This document shows positions 26,205 through 35,976 of a DNA stretch of 64,000 nt, piece after piece (position 1 is the first letter of the stretch; every line of letters begins with the position of its first letter). The DNA is taken from contig NZ_WHKF01000002.1 of NCBI RefSeq assembly GCF_009295825.1, forward strand, positions 372,001 through 436,000. Direction: 5' to 3'. Origin of the DNA: Marinifilum sp. N1E240. GTDB taxonomy: Bacteria > Bacteroidota > Bacteroidia > Bacteroidales > Marinifilaceae. The notes below the pieces were generated by a model. That model was not told where the DNA came from, ran no database searches, and saw nothing but the letters and a program-made list of their open reading frames with translations. The position numbers and the translations under genes were made by a program.

Positions 26205-29120
26205 TTGAAGATCTTGAAAAAAACATATTTACTCCTAATTATTATATTTTGTTGGCAAAGTATTGTATTTGCAAAGATTAAGAATAATGGAATTCCATTT
26301 ATAAAGAATTATTACAAAAACGAGTACAAGGGAGGAACACAGAACTGGGATGTTGTTCAAACTCCCAATGGTTTAATGTATTTTGCCAATAACGATGGAG
26401 TTCTCGAATTTGATGGAAACAATTGGCGATTAATCCAGATGCCAAACAAATCAATCGTACGTTCTTTAGCTATCGATTCATTAAATAGAATTTTTGTTGG
26501 AGCCTATAATGACTTTGGATTTCTAAAGCCTGATAAATCGGGTAAATTAAGTTACCATTCTCTTGTGAACTTGTTACCTGATTCTGAACGAGATTTTCGA
26601 GAAGTATGGAATATTTATCCGTTTAAAAAAGGAATGCTTATACACTCCTTTGGATCGGTATTTTATTATAAGAATGGTAAAATTTCACAAATAAAAGCAA
26701 AGAATGAATTTCATTTCAGTTTTATGGTGAATGATCAATTTTTTGTTCGTGAAAAAGGAATTGGATTGTGTAAGTTGGATGGTAGAAGTATTCAATTAAT
26801 AAAGGAAGGTAGTTTTTTTAAAGATCTGGAAATAGTTGGAATGACTCCATTTTCTGATGGCGCAATTTTAATTGCTACAGCATTGGATGGTTTGTTTCTA
26901 TACAAGGAAAATCGTATCGAAACTTGGGATATCAGTCTGAATTCAGATTTTAAGACAAAACAGATATTTTGTATGGCAAGGCTTAATGGTGAATACCTTG
27001 CTGTTGGAACGGTTCGCGATGGTTTGTATGTTTTTAATACTAAAGGAGAATTTGTTCAAAAGGTAAATACAAAAACGGGTTTACAAAACAATACAATTTT
27101 AAGTTTGCATTTGGATAGAGATGAGAATCTATGGTTAGGATTGGATAATGGGATTGATTTATTGGAAATTAGTTCGCCTTTATCAACTTTCCCAAGAAAC
27201 AATGAAATTGGTTCGGGTTATGCTTCGATATACCATAAAGGGCATCTTTATTTGGGAACAAATATGGGTTTATTTGTCAAAAAGCATGATTTCTCGAATC
27301 GCTCGAGAAATGAGTTTGAATTGGTAAAAAATACATCAGGTCAGGTTTGGTCATTGCAAGTGATTGGAGGTGAATTGATATGTGGTCATAATAAGGGAAC
27401 GTTTAGAATTGAAAAAAACAGAGGTGAATTACTATCGGATGTTGAAGGAGGTTGGACTTATTTGTACAAGGAAGAATTTCCGGATATATTGATTGGAGGT
27501 ACGTATTCTGGCTTAATTTTATTAAAAAAATCAGAAGGGAACTGGAAGTTTGTAAAGCGAATTGATGGTTTTTTAGAATCATCAAAAGAGTTGCTTTGGG
27601 ACAAAGACAATAGTATTTGGATGTGCCATGGATATAAAGGTGTTTACCGTATATATTTAAATGAAGATTTTACAAAATGTACCCATTCTCGATTTTATGG
27701 TACAAATGATGGATTACCTTCAAATTTGAATATCAATATTCATAAAATTAGAAATGAGAAGGTGTTTTCGACGGATAGTGGTTTTTATAAATACATACCA
27801 GAAGTTGATCGTTTTGAAAAGCATCAATATCTAAACAATTTATTTGGTAAGAACGAAAGTGTAAATAAGTTAATAGAGGAATCTAACGGCGATGTATGGT
27901 TTTTTGAAGGGAATAAAGCAGGAATATTAAAATCTCAGCTAGATAACAGTTATGAGATTCACAAAAAAACATTTTCTTCTATTCAGGGAAAGTTTATCAA
28001 TGCTTTTGAGAATGTGAGTGTTATTGATAGCGAAAATGTTCTCATAGGCACTGAGAGAGGTTTTGTTCATTACGATCCAAGTATTGTGTCCAGATTTGAT
28101 AAATCTTATTCAACCTTTATTCGTAATGTTTATTTAACCAATGCGGGAGATTCTATTATTTATCATGGAAATTATTCAAGCACTTTAAGACCAAATGTTA
28201 AAGCTGAAAGTAAGGTTTCCTTAGCTTATAAAAACAATGCTTTGAGATTCGAATATTCTGCTCCGATATATAACTCATCTGAATTTGTACAATATAAATA
28301 TCAGTTAATAGGTTTTGAACCGAATTCATCGGTATGGACAAAAAAGTTGCAAAAAGAATATACGAATCTACCTGAGGGTGATTATGTATTTAAAGTGTTG
28401 TCGGAAAATCAATATGGATTGAACTCCCGAGCGGATGAATTTCAATTCACCATATTGCCTCCATGGTATAGATCCTATTTAGCTTACTTCTTTTATGCTG
28501 TGTTATTTGTATTTAGCCTTTATGGGATAGTGTATTTAATTCGCAGAAGAGTTAAACGAATGCAATATTTAATGGAGAAAAAGCAGAAAGAAGAGATTAA
28601 AATTAAAGAACAAAAATTCAGGGAGGAAGCATTAATTGCTGAGCGTGAAATCGTTCAATTGCGTAATGAAAAATTAAGAGGAGAGGTAGATTTTAAAAAT
28701 AAAGAACTGGCAAGTTCAACCATGAATATTATCCACAAAAATGAGGTTTTATCTTATTCTGTAGGAGAATTAAAAAAAGCACTTCGCAAAATTAAAGATC
28801 CAACCGCTCTTGTTCAAGTTCGTCAGTTAATGAAAACGATAGATTCCGAATTTAATAGCGAACATGATTGGGAGCAATTCGAAATCCATTTCGACAAAGT
28901 TCACGAAAATTTTATAAAACGACTTCGAAACGACTATCCACAATTAACTCCAAAAGATCTGCGTTTGTGTGCCTATTTGAGAATGAATTTATCTACGAAA
29001 GAAATTGCTCCATTAATGAATATTTCGGTACGAGGTGTTGAAATAAGTCGTTATCGTTTGCGTAAAAAGTTTGACTTAACTCGAGAAGAAAATCTAATTG
29101 ATTTTATATTGAACGTATAA
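26205..29120 (+). CDS. Membrane sensor-regulator: beta-propeller, Y_Y_Y domain and C-terminal LuxR-type HTH (SusR-like)
   Basis: 971 residues. The frame opens with TTG (26205); a second TTG nine bases on is equally possible, and no ATG gives a signal peptide. After an N-terminal signal/anchor, about 40-680 are propeller-type repeats (WDVVQTPNGLMYF, RDENLWLGLDNGIDLL). About 690-750 is a Y_Y_Y domain, about 757-778 a membrane helix, then a coiled coil, and 905-971 a LuxR-type HTH (LTPKDLRLCAYLRMNLSTKEIAPLMNI). There is no kinase or receiver. The design is that of SusR-like regulators which sense oligosaccharide in the periplasm and activate the adjacent susCD operon directly. It is separated from susC by a strong terminator. 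Confidence 0.88.
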   Translation: MKILKKTYLLLIIIFCWQSIVFAKIKNNGIPFIKNYYKNEYKGGTQNWDVVQTPNGLMYFANNDGVLEFDGNNWRLIQMPNKSIVRSLAIDSLNRIFVGAYNDFGFLKPDKSGKLSYHSLVNLLPDSERDFREVWNIYPFKKGMLIHSFGSVFYYKNGKISQIKAKNEFHFSFMVNDQFFVREKGIGLCKLDGRSIQLIKEGSFFKDLEIVGMTPFSDGAILIATALDGLFLYKENRIETWDISLNSDFKTKQIFCMARLNGEYLAVGTVRDGLYVFNTKGEFVQKVNTKTGLQNNTILSLHLDRDENLWLGLDNGIDLLEISSPLSTFPRNNEIGSGYASIYHKGHLYLGTNMGLFVKKHDFSNRSRNEFELVKNTSGQVWSLQVIGGELICGHNKGTFRIEKNRGELLSDVEGGWTYLYKEEFPDILIGGTYSGLILLKKSEGNWKFVKRIDGFLESSKELLWDKDNSIWMCHGYKGVYRIYLNEDFTKCTHSRFYGTNDGLPSNLNINIHKIRNEKVFSTDSGFYKYIPEVDRFEKHQYLNNLFGKNESVNKLIEESNGDVWFFEGNKAGILKSQLDNSYEIHKKTFSSIQGKFINAFENVSVIDSENVLIGTERGFVHYDPSIVSRFDKSYSTFIRNVYLTNAGDSIIYHGNYSSTLRPNVKAESKVSLAYKNNALRFEYSAPIYNSSEFVQYKYQLIGFEPNSSVWTKKLQKEYTNLPEGDYVFKVLSENQYGLNSRADEFQFTILPPWYRSYLAYFFYAVLFVFSLYGIVYLIRRRVKRMQYLMEKKQKEEIKIKEQKFREEALIAEREIVQLRNEKLRGEVDFKNKELASSTMNIIHKNEVLSYSVGELKKALRKIKDPTALVQVRQLMKTIDSEFNSEHDWEQFEIHFDKVHENFIKRLRNDYPQLTPKDLRLCAYLRMNLSTKEIAPLMNISVRGVEISRYRLRKKFDLTREENLIDFILNV

Positions 29121-29141
29121 TAACACCAAAACAACAAAGCC

Positions 29142-29182
29142 AAAAAGGGAGTTGATGACATAGTTCATTAACTCCCTTTTTA
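29142..29182 (+). terminator. Terminator after the sensor-regulator
   Basis: A 17-bp stem (29142-29158 with 29165-29181, one G-T pair) carrying AGGGAGTT, with a 6-nt loop and trailing T residues. It isolates the regulator from the susC operon. Confidence 0.92.
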
Positions 29183-29361
29183 TTTTTTGATGTACTTCTA
29201 TTTGTAATGATGTGTAAATGTTAAGGAGTGTTAAGTGTTACGTTATTAAAACATTACATGTGTAAATATTGTTATTGATGTAGTAATGATGTATAGCTTT
29301 TTTCTAGCTGTAGGGTTCGTGATGTAGTTGATTTCTTGAAATTAGACTTGTAAGAGTGGAT

Positions 29362-29393
29362 ATTGCAAACGATTTAGTTGTGGACTTTGCAAT
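29362..29393. promoter_or_regulatory. Inverted repeat upstream of susC
   Basis: ATTGCAA (29362-29368) and TTGCAAT (29387-29393) form an inverted repeat spaced by 18 bp in the 316-bp gap before susC. It is a candidate site for the upstream regulator; no -33/-7 pair is convincing here. Confidence 0.35.
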
Positions 29394-29436
29394 TATATCA
29401 AGTGAACTAATTTTTCTAATCTTAACTAACTAATTT

Positions 29437-32400
29437 ATGAAAAAAACAGTAATGTTTTTAGTTCTGGCAATGTTTTGTTTGCAAACATTTGCACAGCAAC
29501 ATTCAGTTAGCGGTACAGTGCGTTCATCGGAAGATGGTCTTGCTTTACCCTTTGCATCCGTAGTGATAAAAGGCACTACAATAGGAACTTCTACCGATTT
29601 TGATGGGAAGTTCAGTATCATGGCATCGAATGAAGATGTTCTTTTGTTTTCGTTAATTGGATTTACTACTCAAGAAATTACAGTAGGAGATAAAACAGAA
29701 ATCAATGTTATCTTGGATACCGAAACAACAGGTTTAGATGAAGTTGTTGTTATTGGTTATGGTGTTCAGAAAAAAAGTGTCGTTACTGCTTCTATTAGTA
29801 GTGTTGATGCTGAAGATCTTGAAAAGTCAACTCCTTCTCGTATTGAAAATGTACTGAAAGGACGTGTTTCAGGTGTTCAAATTACACAAAGTTCTGGTCA
29901 ACCAGGTGCAGATTCAAAAGTTAGAATCCGTGGTATTGGTACAATTAACAATAGTGATCCTTTATACATTGTAGATGGAATGGCAGTTGATGGAGGTATC
30001 AATTATCTTAACCCATCAGATATTCTATCTGTTGAGGTATTGAAAGATGCTGCTTCTTCGGCAATTTATGGTGCCAGAGGTGCGAATGGTGTTATTTTGG
30101 TAACAACAAAATCTGGTAAACAGGGAAAAGCAACTGTTAGCTACGATTTTTCTTATGGTTTCCAGAATCCATGGACTAAAAAATCGGTTTTAAATGCACA
30201 GGAATACATGGTTATCATGAATGAAATGCAATTAAACGATGGTAATTCTGCAACTTATACTCCAGAGCAAGTTGCTAATGCAGGTGAAGGAACTGATTGG
30301 CAAGATGAGACGTTTAATTATGATGCGCCAGTTCAAAATCATCAAGTTAGTATAAGTGGAGGAACAGATAAGTCTAATTATTTTGTGTCTTTTGGTTATT
30401 TCAATCAAGAAGGTATTGTTGGAGGTAATTTTGATAAATCAAACTTTGAGCGTTATAGTTTACGTGTAAATAATACATATAATATTTTTGATGAGGATCG
30501 TCAACTTTTTAAGAGTTTAAAAGTTGGAATCAACTCAGGTTATACAAGAATAAAATCCACAGGAATTGAAACCAACTCCGAGTATGGTTCAGTTTTGGGA
30601 AGTGCATTGGCATTCGATCCAAGTGTATCTGTATATGCTGCCGATCCTGATGCTGTTTTAGCTGCTCACCCAACAGCAGTAACCGATTCAAAAGGAAGAG
30701 TATTTTCACTTCCTCCATCAGGTTTTCAGGAAATTGCTAACCCTGTTGCAATGTTAAATGCTCCTGATAATTCAGAAGATAATTCCGATAAATTCGTAGC
30801 TACACTTTGGGCTGAATTGGAAATCATTAAGGACTTAAAATTCAAATCCAGTTATGGTGTTGATTTAGCTTTTTGGGGAAATGATGGATATAGATTTGCT
30901 TACTATCTAACTTCACAAGGAAAAAATTACGATCGTAGTTCAGTTTGGTCTAGTATGAATAGAGGTTACAACTGGCAGATCGAGAATACATTGCATTATA
31001 CAAAAACAATTAATGAGAAGCATAACTTCTCAGCTTTGTTGGGGCAATCTTCTAAGGAATATACCTATAGAAACTTGTCGGGAACCGATTATGATTTATT
31101 AGAAGAGAATCCTTCTAAGGCAGTAATTGATTATGCAATTGCTGATCAGGATGATGAAACTGTTTCAGGTGGAACTGGTGGCTATACTTCTAAAACCTTG
31201 GCATCTTATTTTGCACGTGTAGATTATAACTTCGATGAAAAATACATGTTTCAGGCAACTGTTCGTCGCGATGGTTCTTCTAATTTTGGTCCAAACAACA
31301 AGTGGGCAACTTTCCCGTCATTCTCGGCAGGTTGGAATGTAACCAATGAATCCTTTATGGATGGAATGCCAGAATGGTTAGATTATTTGAAAGTACGTGC
31401 CAGCTGGGGTAGAAATGGTAATGAAAATATTGATGCTTTTTCATACACAAGTTTGATGGATGGTGGAACTAACTATTACTTTGGTTCTGGTGATTATTCA
31501 ACTATGCAGTATGGGTCTAATGCTTCAAGAATTGCGAATCCTGATGTGAAATGGGAAGAGTCAGAACAAATTGATGTTGGATTTGATTTGAGATTATTCA
31601 ATCATGCATTATCGATTGGTTTCGATTATTTTAAGAAAGATACTGAAGGAATGTTAATTGCTCAGCCGATTCCTAGCTACGTTGGAAAAGGTGCTCCTAT
31701 TGCCAATGCAGGTGATATGGAAAATCAAGGAATTGAATTTGAAGTTACTTGGAAAGACAATATCGGAGACTTGAATTATTCAGTTAGTGCACAGGCATCA
31801 TATATCAAGAATGAGTTGGTTGATATGGGTAATGACTCAGGAGAAGCCATTTATGAGAGTAATAGTACATCAGGTATTGGTAGCTACGTAAAAGGTCAGA
31901 ACGGTGAAGTTTTCCCATATTTCTATGGTTTTAAAACAGATGGACTAATTCAGAATGATGCAGAAGCTGCTCTATATAACAGCGCTTTTGGTGAATCTGC
32001 AATGCCAGGTGATGTTCGTTTTGTTGATTACAACAATGATGGTTTAATTAATGATGACGACAGAACTAAAATTGGTAAAGGAATGGCAGATTGGACATTC
32101 GGTTTAAACATTACTGCTGACTATAAAAATTTCGATTTTGCAGCTTTCTTCCAGGGAAGTTACGGTAATGATATCTACGATTTTTCTCAAAGAGCGGATA
32201 TTCCAAATATGAACCGTGCATCTTGGATTCTAAATCGTTGGAGAGGAGAAGGAACATCTAATTCTATTCCAAGGGTAACTTCTGAAGATCCAAATAATAA
32301 CTCACGTTCTTCTGACCTGTATGTAAAAGATGGATCATATATCAGATTAAAGACTATTCAGTTAGGATATACAATTCCTTCTTCAATAATAAGTAAAGAT

Positions 32401-32571
32401 ATTATTAAAAAATTCAGAGTTTATGTAGCAGCGGAGAACTTGTTTACATTAACTGATTATGAAGGATTTGAGCCGGAAGTTGCTTCTGGAAGTTATACTA
32501 CTATTGGTGTTGATAAAGGAGTTTATCCACAATCACGCACCATTACATTTGGAGCAAACATTACTTTCTAA
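29437..32571 (+). CDS. susC: SusC-family TonB-dependent outer-membrane transporter
   Basis: 1044 residues. Residues 1-19 are a signal peptide ending in TFAQ, about 22-98 a carboxypeptidase-D regulatory-like domain (VSGTVRSSEDGLALPFASVVIKG), about 110-225 the plug (VRIRGIGTINNSDPLYIVDG), and the rest a 22-strand barrel ending in the aromatic TFGANITF. This is the outer-membrane channel that, with the SusD lid, takes up oligosaccharides using TonB energy. It is the first gene of the glucan locus, followed by susD with a 7-bp gap. Confidence 0.96.
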   Translation: MKKTVMFLVLAMFCLQTFAQQHSVSGTVRSSEDGLALPFASVVIKGTTIGTSTDFDGKFSIMASNEDVLLFSLIGFTTQEITVGDKTEINVILDTETTGLDEVVVIGYGVQKKSVVTASISSVDAEDLEKSTPSRIENVLKGRVSGVQITQSSGQPGADSKVRIRGIGTINNSDPLYIVDGMAVDGGINYLNPSDILSVEVLKDAASSAIYGARGANGVILVTTKSGKQGKATVSYDFSYGFQNPWTKKSVLNAQEYMVIMNEMQLNDGNSATYTPEQVANAGEGTDWQDETFNYDAPVQNHQVSISGGTDKSNYFVSFGYFNQEGIVGGNFDKSNFERYSLRVNNTYNIFDEDRQLFKSLKVGINSGYTRIKSTGIETNSEYGSVLGSALAFDPSVSVYAADPDAVLAAHPTAVTDSKGRVFSLPPSGFQEIANPVAMLNAPDNSEDNSDKFVATLWAELEIIKDLKFKSSYGVDLAFWGNDGYRFAYYLTSQGKNYDRSSVWSSMNRGYNWQIENTLHYTKTINEKHNFSALLGQSSKEYTYRNLSGTDYDLLEENPSKAVIDYAIADQDDETVSGGTGGYTSKTLASYFARVDYNFDEKYMFQATVRRDGSSNFGPNNKWATFPSFSAGWNVTNESFMDGMPEWLDYLKVRASWGRNGNENIDAFSYTSLMDGGTNYYFGSGDYSTMQYGSNASRIANPDVKWEESEQIDVGFDLRLFNHALSIGFDYFKKDTEGMLIAQPIPSYVGKGAPIANAGDMENQGIEFEVTWKDNIGDLNYSVSAQASYIKNELVDMGNDSGEAIYESNSTSGIGSYVKGQNGEVFPYFYGFKTDGLIQNDAEAALYNSAFGESAMPGDVRFVDYNNDGLINDDDRTKIGKGMADWTFGLNITADYKNFDFAAFFQGSYGNDIYDFSQRADIPNMNRASWILNRWRGEGTSNSIPRVTSEDPNNNSRSSDLYVKDGSYIRLKTIQLGYTIPSSIISKDIIKKFRVYVAAENLFTLTDYEGFEPEVASGSYTTIGVDKGVYPQSRTITFGANITF

Positions 32572-32578
32572 CTCAAAA

Positions 32579-34111
32579 ATGAAAAACATTATGAATAAAT
32601 ATATAAAAACATTATTCTTTGCTGCTTTGATAGGATTTACATCCTGCAGCGACGACTTTTTAACCGTGGAGCCTACCTCTTCGCAAGAAGCGGGAGGAGA
32701 TGCAACTGATGGTGCTATCTTATCTAACTTAGGGGCTGCTTATCAGATTTTACTATTCGATAGTTATGCTGATTTTCAGTACAACAGTGTAACGTTGATG
32801 TCAGATTTAATGTCTGATGATATTTATAAAGGAGGTGGATCTGCAGGAGACCAGCAGGTACTATATAATATGTCTCAGTATAATTTAAATGGTGATTTAA
32901 CTGCCAGCGGTCTTTGGAACATTTATTTTGCTGGTTTAAGCCGCTGTAATGGTGTGATTATAGCTTGTGAAAATGCAATTGGTGTCAATGAAGAAAGTTT
33001 GAATCAATATAAAGCTGAGGCACATTTTTTAAGAGCATATTATGTGCATTGGTTGTGGAAATTTTGGGGTAATATTCCATATTTTGAAGAAGAATTGGAA
33101 GCACCTTATTTCGCTCCTCAGTTAACTGCAGATCAGATTTATGCGGAGTTGATTGAAGATGTAGACTTTGCCATTGCTGGGGATAAGTTGCCATTGCAAA
33201 CAACTGCTTCTAATGACGGTAGAGCTACTAAAGCTGCCGCAATGATGCTAAAAGCTCGAATCGTGATGTACCAAAAAGATCAAAGTAAATATGCTGAGGT
33301 TTTGGCTGATATGGAAGCGATTTATAATAGTTCTGAATTCCAATTGGAAGATTATGCTTCTATTTGGGATAGAAGTGGTGAATTTGGTTCAGGATCTATA
33401 TTTGAAGCAAATCATCTAGCTGAAGGTAAAGATTGGGGTGCTGCATGGACAGGTTATGGAACCAATTTACCTACATTTATCTCTCCTAACGAACTTGGAG
33501 GAACAGATTTATTAAGTGGATCTACAGATTATCAGGGTGGATGGGGATTTGCTCCCGTACGTTCTGAAACACCAGGGATTTTCGAAGATGGAGATACAAG
33601 ATTGGCTGCCTCAGTTAATCAGTTCGAAGATGGTACTTACACTGCTCGTTTCCAGAACACAGGTTACTTTATGGCAAAATATGCTGCTCGTAAGGAGTAC
33701 AACGATGCACCATATACTGGGGATTTGAACTATGAGAATAACGTACGTATTTTCCGTTATGCTGAAACATTATTAAATGCTGCAGAGCTAATTGTTATTC
33801 ACGGACAAGCCGCTACTACTGGGCTTACTGCAGAAATTTGCTTAGATGCTGTTCGAGCCAGAGCTGGGGTAGCTTCTATTCCTGCAACAGCTGAGAATAT
33901 TAAGCTAGAGCGTAGAAGAGAGTTTATTGGAGAAGGAATGCGTTACTGGGATTTGGTACGATGGGGAGATACAAATGTATTAACTGAGAGTAATCCTGAC
34001 TTTTCGTCAGAAAGAACGTGGGATGAAACTAGAAAATACTTTCCAATTCCTCAGTCTGAGATCGATAAAACTTACGGTGAATACAAGTTGGTACAAAACT
34101 CAGGTTACTAA
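32579..34111 (+). CDS. susD: SusD-family surface glycan-binding lipoprotein
   Basis: 510 residues from ATG 32579; a longer in-frame start at 32459 overlaps susC and is not credible. The signal peptide ends in the lipobox GFTSC. Internal TPR-like segments and the conserved C-terminal stretch RRREFIGEGMRYWDLVRWG identify RagB/SusD. The protein forms the lid over the SusC barrel and binds the imported oligosaccharide. The 7-bp gap to susC is typical. Confidence 0.95.
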   Translation: MKNIMNKYIKTLFFAALIGFTSCSDDFLTVEPTSSQEAGGDATDGAILSNLGAAYQILLFDSYADFQYNSVTLMSDLMSDDIYKGGGSAGDQQVLYNMSQYNLNGDLTASGLWNIYFAGLSRCNGVIIACENAIGVNEESLNQYKAEAHFLRAYYVHWLWKFWGNIPYFEEELEAPYFAPQLTADQIYAELIEDVDFAIAGDKLPLQTTASNDGRATKAAAMMLKARIVMYQKDQSKYAEVLADMEAIYNSSEFQLEDYASIWDRSGEFGSGSIFEANHLAEGKDWGAAWTGYGTNLPTFISPNELGGTDLLSGSTDYQGGWGFAPVRSETPGIFEDGDTRLAASVNQFEDGTYTARFQNTGYFMAKYAARKEYNDAPYTGDLNYENNVRIFRYAETLLNAAELIVIHGQAATTGLTAEICLDAVRARAGVASIPATAENIKLERRREFIGEGMRYWDLVRWGDTNVLTESNPDFSSERTWDETRKYFPIPQSEIDKTYGEYKLVQNSGY

Positions 34112-34132
34112 TCACAAATAAATTAAAAAATC

Positions 34133-35899
34133 ATGAAAAATATTATAAAATCAGGATTTGGAATTGCATTGGCAATGCTGATGATGTTGGTTGCCTGTGA
34201 TCCAAATGAATTTGATAAATCGGAATTAAATGTTGGTACAGCTCCAACTGCCGATGAAATGAGCTTTACAGTGACTCAAGGTGAGGATGCTTTTCACTAT
34301 AAACTGGAAAATTTAACTAACGTTTCGGGAGTTGCTACAGTGAAGTGGGATTTCGGAAATGGTTCTAGTGGAGAGGGAAATAATGTAATTGCATATTATC
34401 CTTTACCAGGAGATTATGAAATAACACTAACTATTTCGGCTACCGATGGAACTTCAGGGGTAAAAACAATGAGCTTGGAGCAAACCGAAACGGATTATGC
34501 ATTTCTGGATAGCCCAGTGTTGACAATGATTTCTGGTGGAGCTTCTGTAACAGAAGGAAAGACTTGGGTAGTTGATAGTTTGGCTTCGGCACATTATGGA
34601 ATTGGACCAGCAAGTGGAAATTGGCCGGAATGGTGGGCTGCATCTCCTCTGCAGAAAACGGGTTCAGGATCTTATGATGACGAATTTACATTTAAAATGG
34701 TTGATTTTATTTTTGACTATGTAAACAATGGAAATTCGTATGCAAAAGACTACCGTTTAGATGACCCTAATTATTCTAACCCTGTAGAAGTTGATGGTAC
34801 TGATGCAAAAGTTGATTTTACGCCAGCCGCTGCAAACTGGTCGTTTTCAGAAACAGATGGTACATATTACATTACACTTTCATCAGATAAACCTTCGTTT
34901 TTCGGATTTGATTACGGTGCAGTAAACAATGAATATAGAATTGAATCGATTACTGAAACTAACATTACCTTAAGTTGTATTGGCGGGGATGGTAACAGGT
35001 GGTATAATGGTTTAGTTTTAAAAGGATATGTGAAGCCAACTGTAACTTTTAATGTTGATGTTCAAGCAACAGGTGAAGAAAATACATGGGCTGTTAGTTT
35101 AACAGATCTTGTAATTCCTGATGGATTATTTGTAAATAGTTTCTCTGTTGATTTTGGTGACGGTAGTGAAGTTATGGAATCGGATGATGCGACAGCATCT
35201 CTTGAGAATACCTACATGAGAAAAGGTACTTACCCGATAAGCGTTACTGTTAAGGCATCTAATGAAGATTTAGCATCTACAAGTTCGATAACTGTTGACA
35301 ATCATCATTCTGCTTATGTACCATTTTTACTAGATATGATGGTAATGTATGTTGATAATAGTGAAGTTGAATTATCTCCAATTTTAGGACAAGATTGCGG
35401 TGTAAATCTTGTTGATAATCCAGATCGAATTTATCCGAATAAAGGTGCAAAAGTACTTCATTATTCTAAGGAAAATCAACAATGGGCAAATGCTTACATG
35501 CAATTACCAGCAGGTTACCGTTTCGATATCGGTAACAACAGTGTATTTAAAATTATGGTATTTGGGAAAGCTGGACAAGAAGTATTGTTGAAGCTTGAGA
35601 ATACTGATAAAGGTGGTAATGCGTGGCAAACTGGAACTTATGATGTGATTTATACCATCCAGGAAGATGATACCTGGGAAGTTGCAGAATTTGATTTTGC
35701 AGGAGTTGCAGCAGGATATGATTGGACTGGAGATCAGTTTACTTCTGATGTTACCACGGATACTCGATTTAGTCAAGATTTCTACAATGTTGTCAGAATC
35801 ATGCTAAATCCAGGTAACGGAGATGGTGCTCATGAATTTTATTTCGATGATTTAGCAGGTCCTCACGTAGAGGGAGTTAAGTCTGGAAGATCAAATTAA
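34133..35899 (+). CDS. PKD-domain surface glycan-binding lipoprotein (SusE/F-position)
   Basis: 588 residues. The signal ends with lipobox MLVACD. A PKD/Ig-like domain at about 60-105 (VKWDFGNGSSGEGN...YPLPGDYEITLTI) is followed by an unassigned beta-rich region, a second PKD-like domain near 325-375 (FSVDFGDGSEVMES...RKGTYPISVTV), and a C-terminal carbohydrate-module-like segment ending FYFDDLAGP. No catalytic motif is seen. Position after susD and before the GH16 genes is that of surface glycan-binding proteins, which help capture polymer at the cell surface. The ligand is presumably beta-glucan. Confidence 0.82.
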   Translation: MKNIIKSGFGIALAMLMMLVACDPNEFDKSELNVGTAPTADEMSFTVTQGEDAFHYKLENLTNVSGVATVKWDFGNGSSGEGNNVIAYYPLPGDYEITLTISATDGTSGVKTMSLEQTETDYAFLDSPVLTMISGGASVTEGKTWVVDSLASAHYGIGPASGNWPEWWAASPLQKTGSGSYDDEFTFKMVDFIFDYVNNGNSYAKDYRLDDPNYSNPVEVDGTDAKVDFTPAAANWSFSETDGTYYITLSSDKPSFFGFDYGAVNNEYRIESITETNITLSCIGGDGNRWYNGLVLKGYVKPTVTFNVDVQATGEENTWAVSLTDLVIPDGLFVNSFSVDFGDGSEVMESDDATASLENTYMRKGTYPISVTVKASNEDLASTSSITVDNHHSAYVPFLLDMMVMYVDNSEVELSPILGQDCGVNLVDNPDRIYPNKGAKVLHYSKENQQWANAYMQLPAGYRFDIGNNSVFKIMVFGKAGQEVLLKLENTDKGGNAWQTGTYDVIYTIQEDDTWEVAEFDFAGVAAGYDWTGDQFTSDVTTDTRFSQDFYNVVRIMLNPGNGDGAHEFYFDDLAGPHVEGVKSGRSN

Positions 35900-35909
35900 T
35901 TTGAATAAT

Positions 35910-35943
35910 AAAGAGGGTTTTGAGGAAACTCAAAACTCTCTTT
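35910..35943 (+). terminator. Intra-operon terminator or attenuator after the binding protein
   Basis: A 15-bp stem with two imperfect pairs (35910-35924 with 35929-35943) and a GAAA loop, followed by TTTAT. It lies between the binding-protein genes and the GH16 genes, so it can lower expression of the enzymes relative to SusCD. Confidence 0.7.
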
Positions 35944-35976
35944 ATAAATAAAATGAACTTGTTAATATCGAAGTAG

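Noticed and set aside
26205-29120. Hybrid two-component system
   Set aside because: After the membrane helix there is no H-box, ATPase or receiver motif, only a coiled coil and the HTH.
32459-32578. 40-residue N-terminal extension of SusD
   Set aside because: It overlaps the susC 3' end in another frame and would bury the signal peptide and lipobox.
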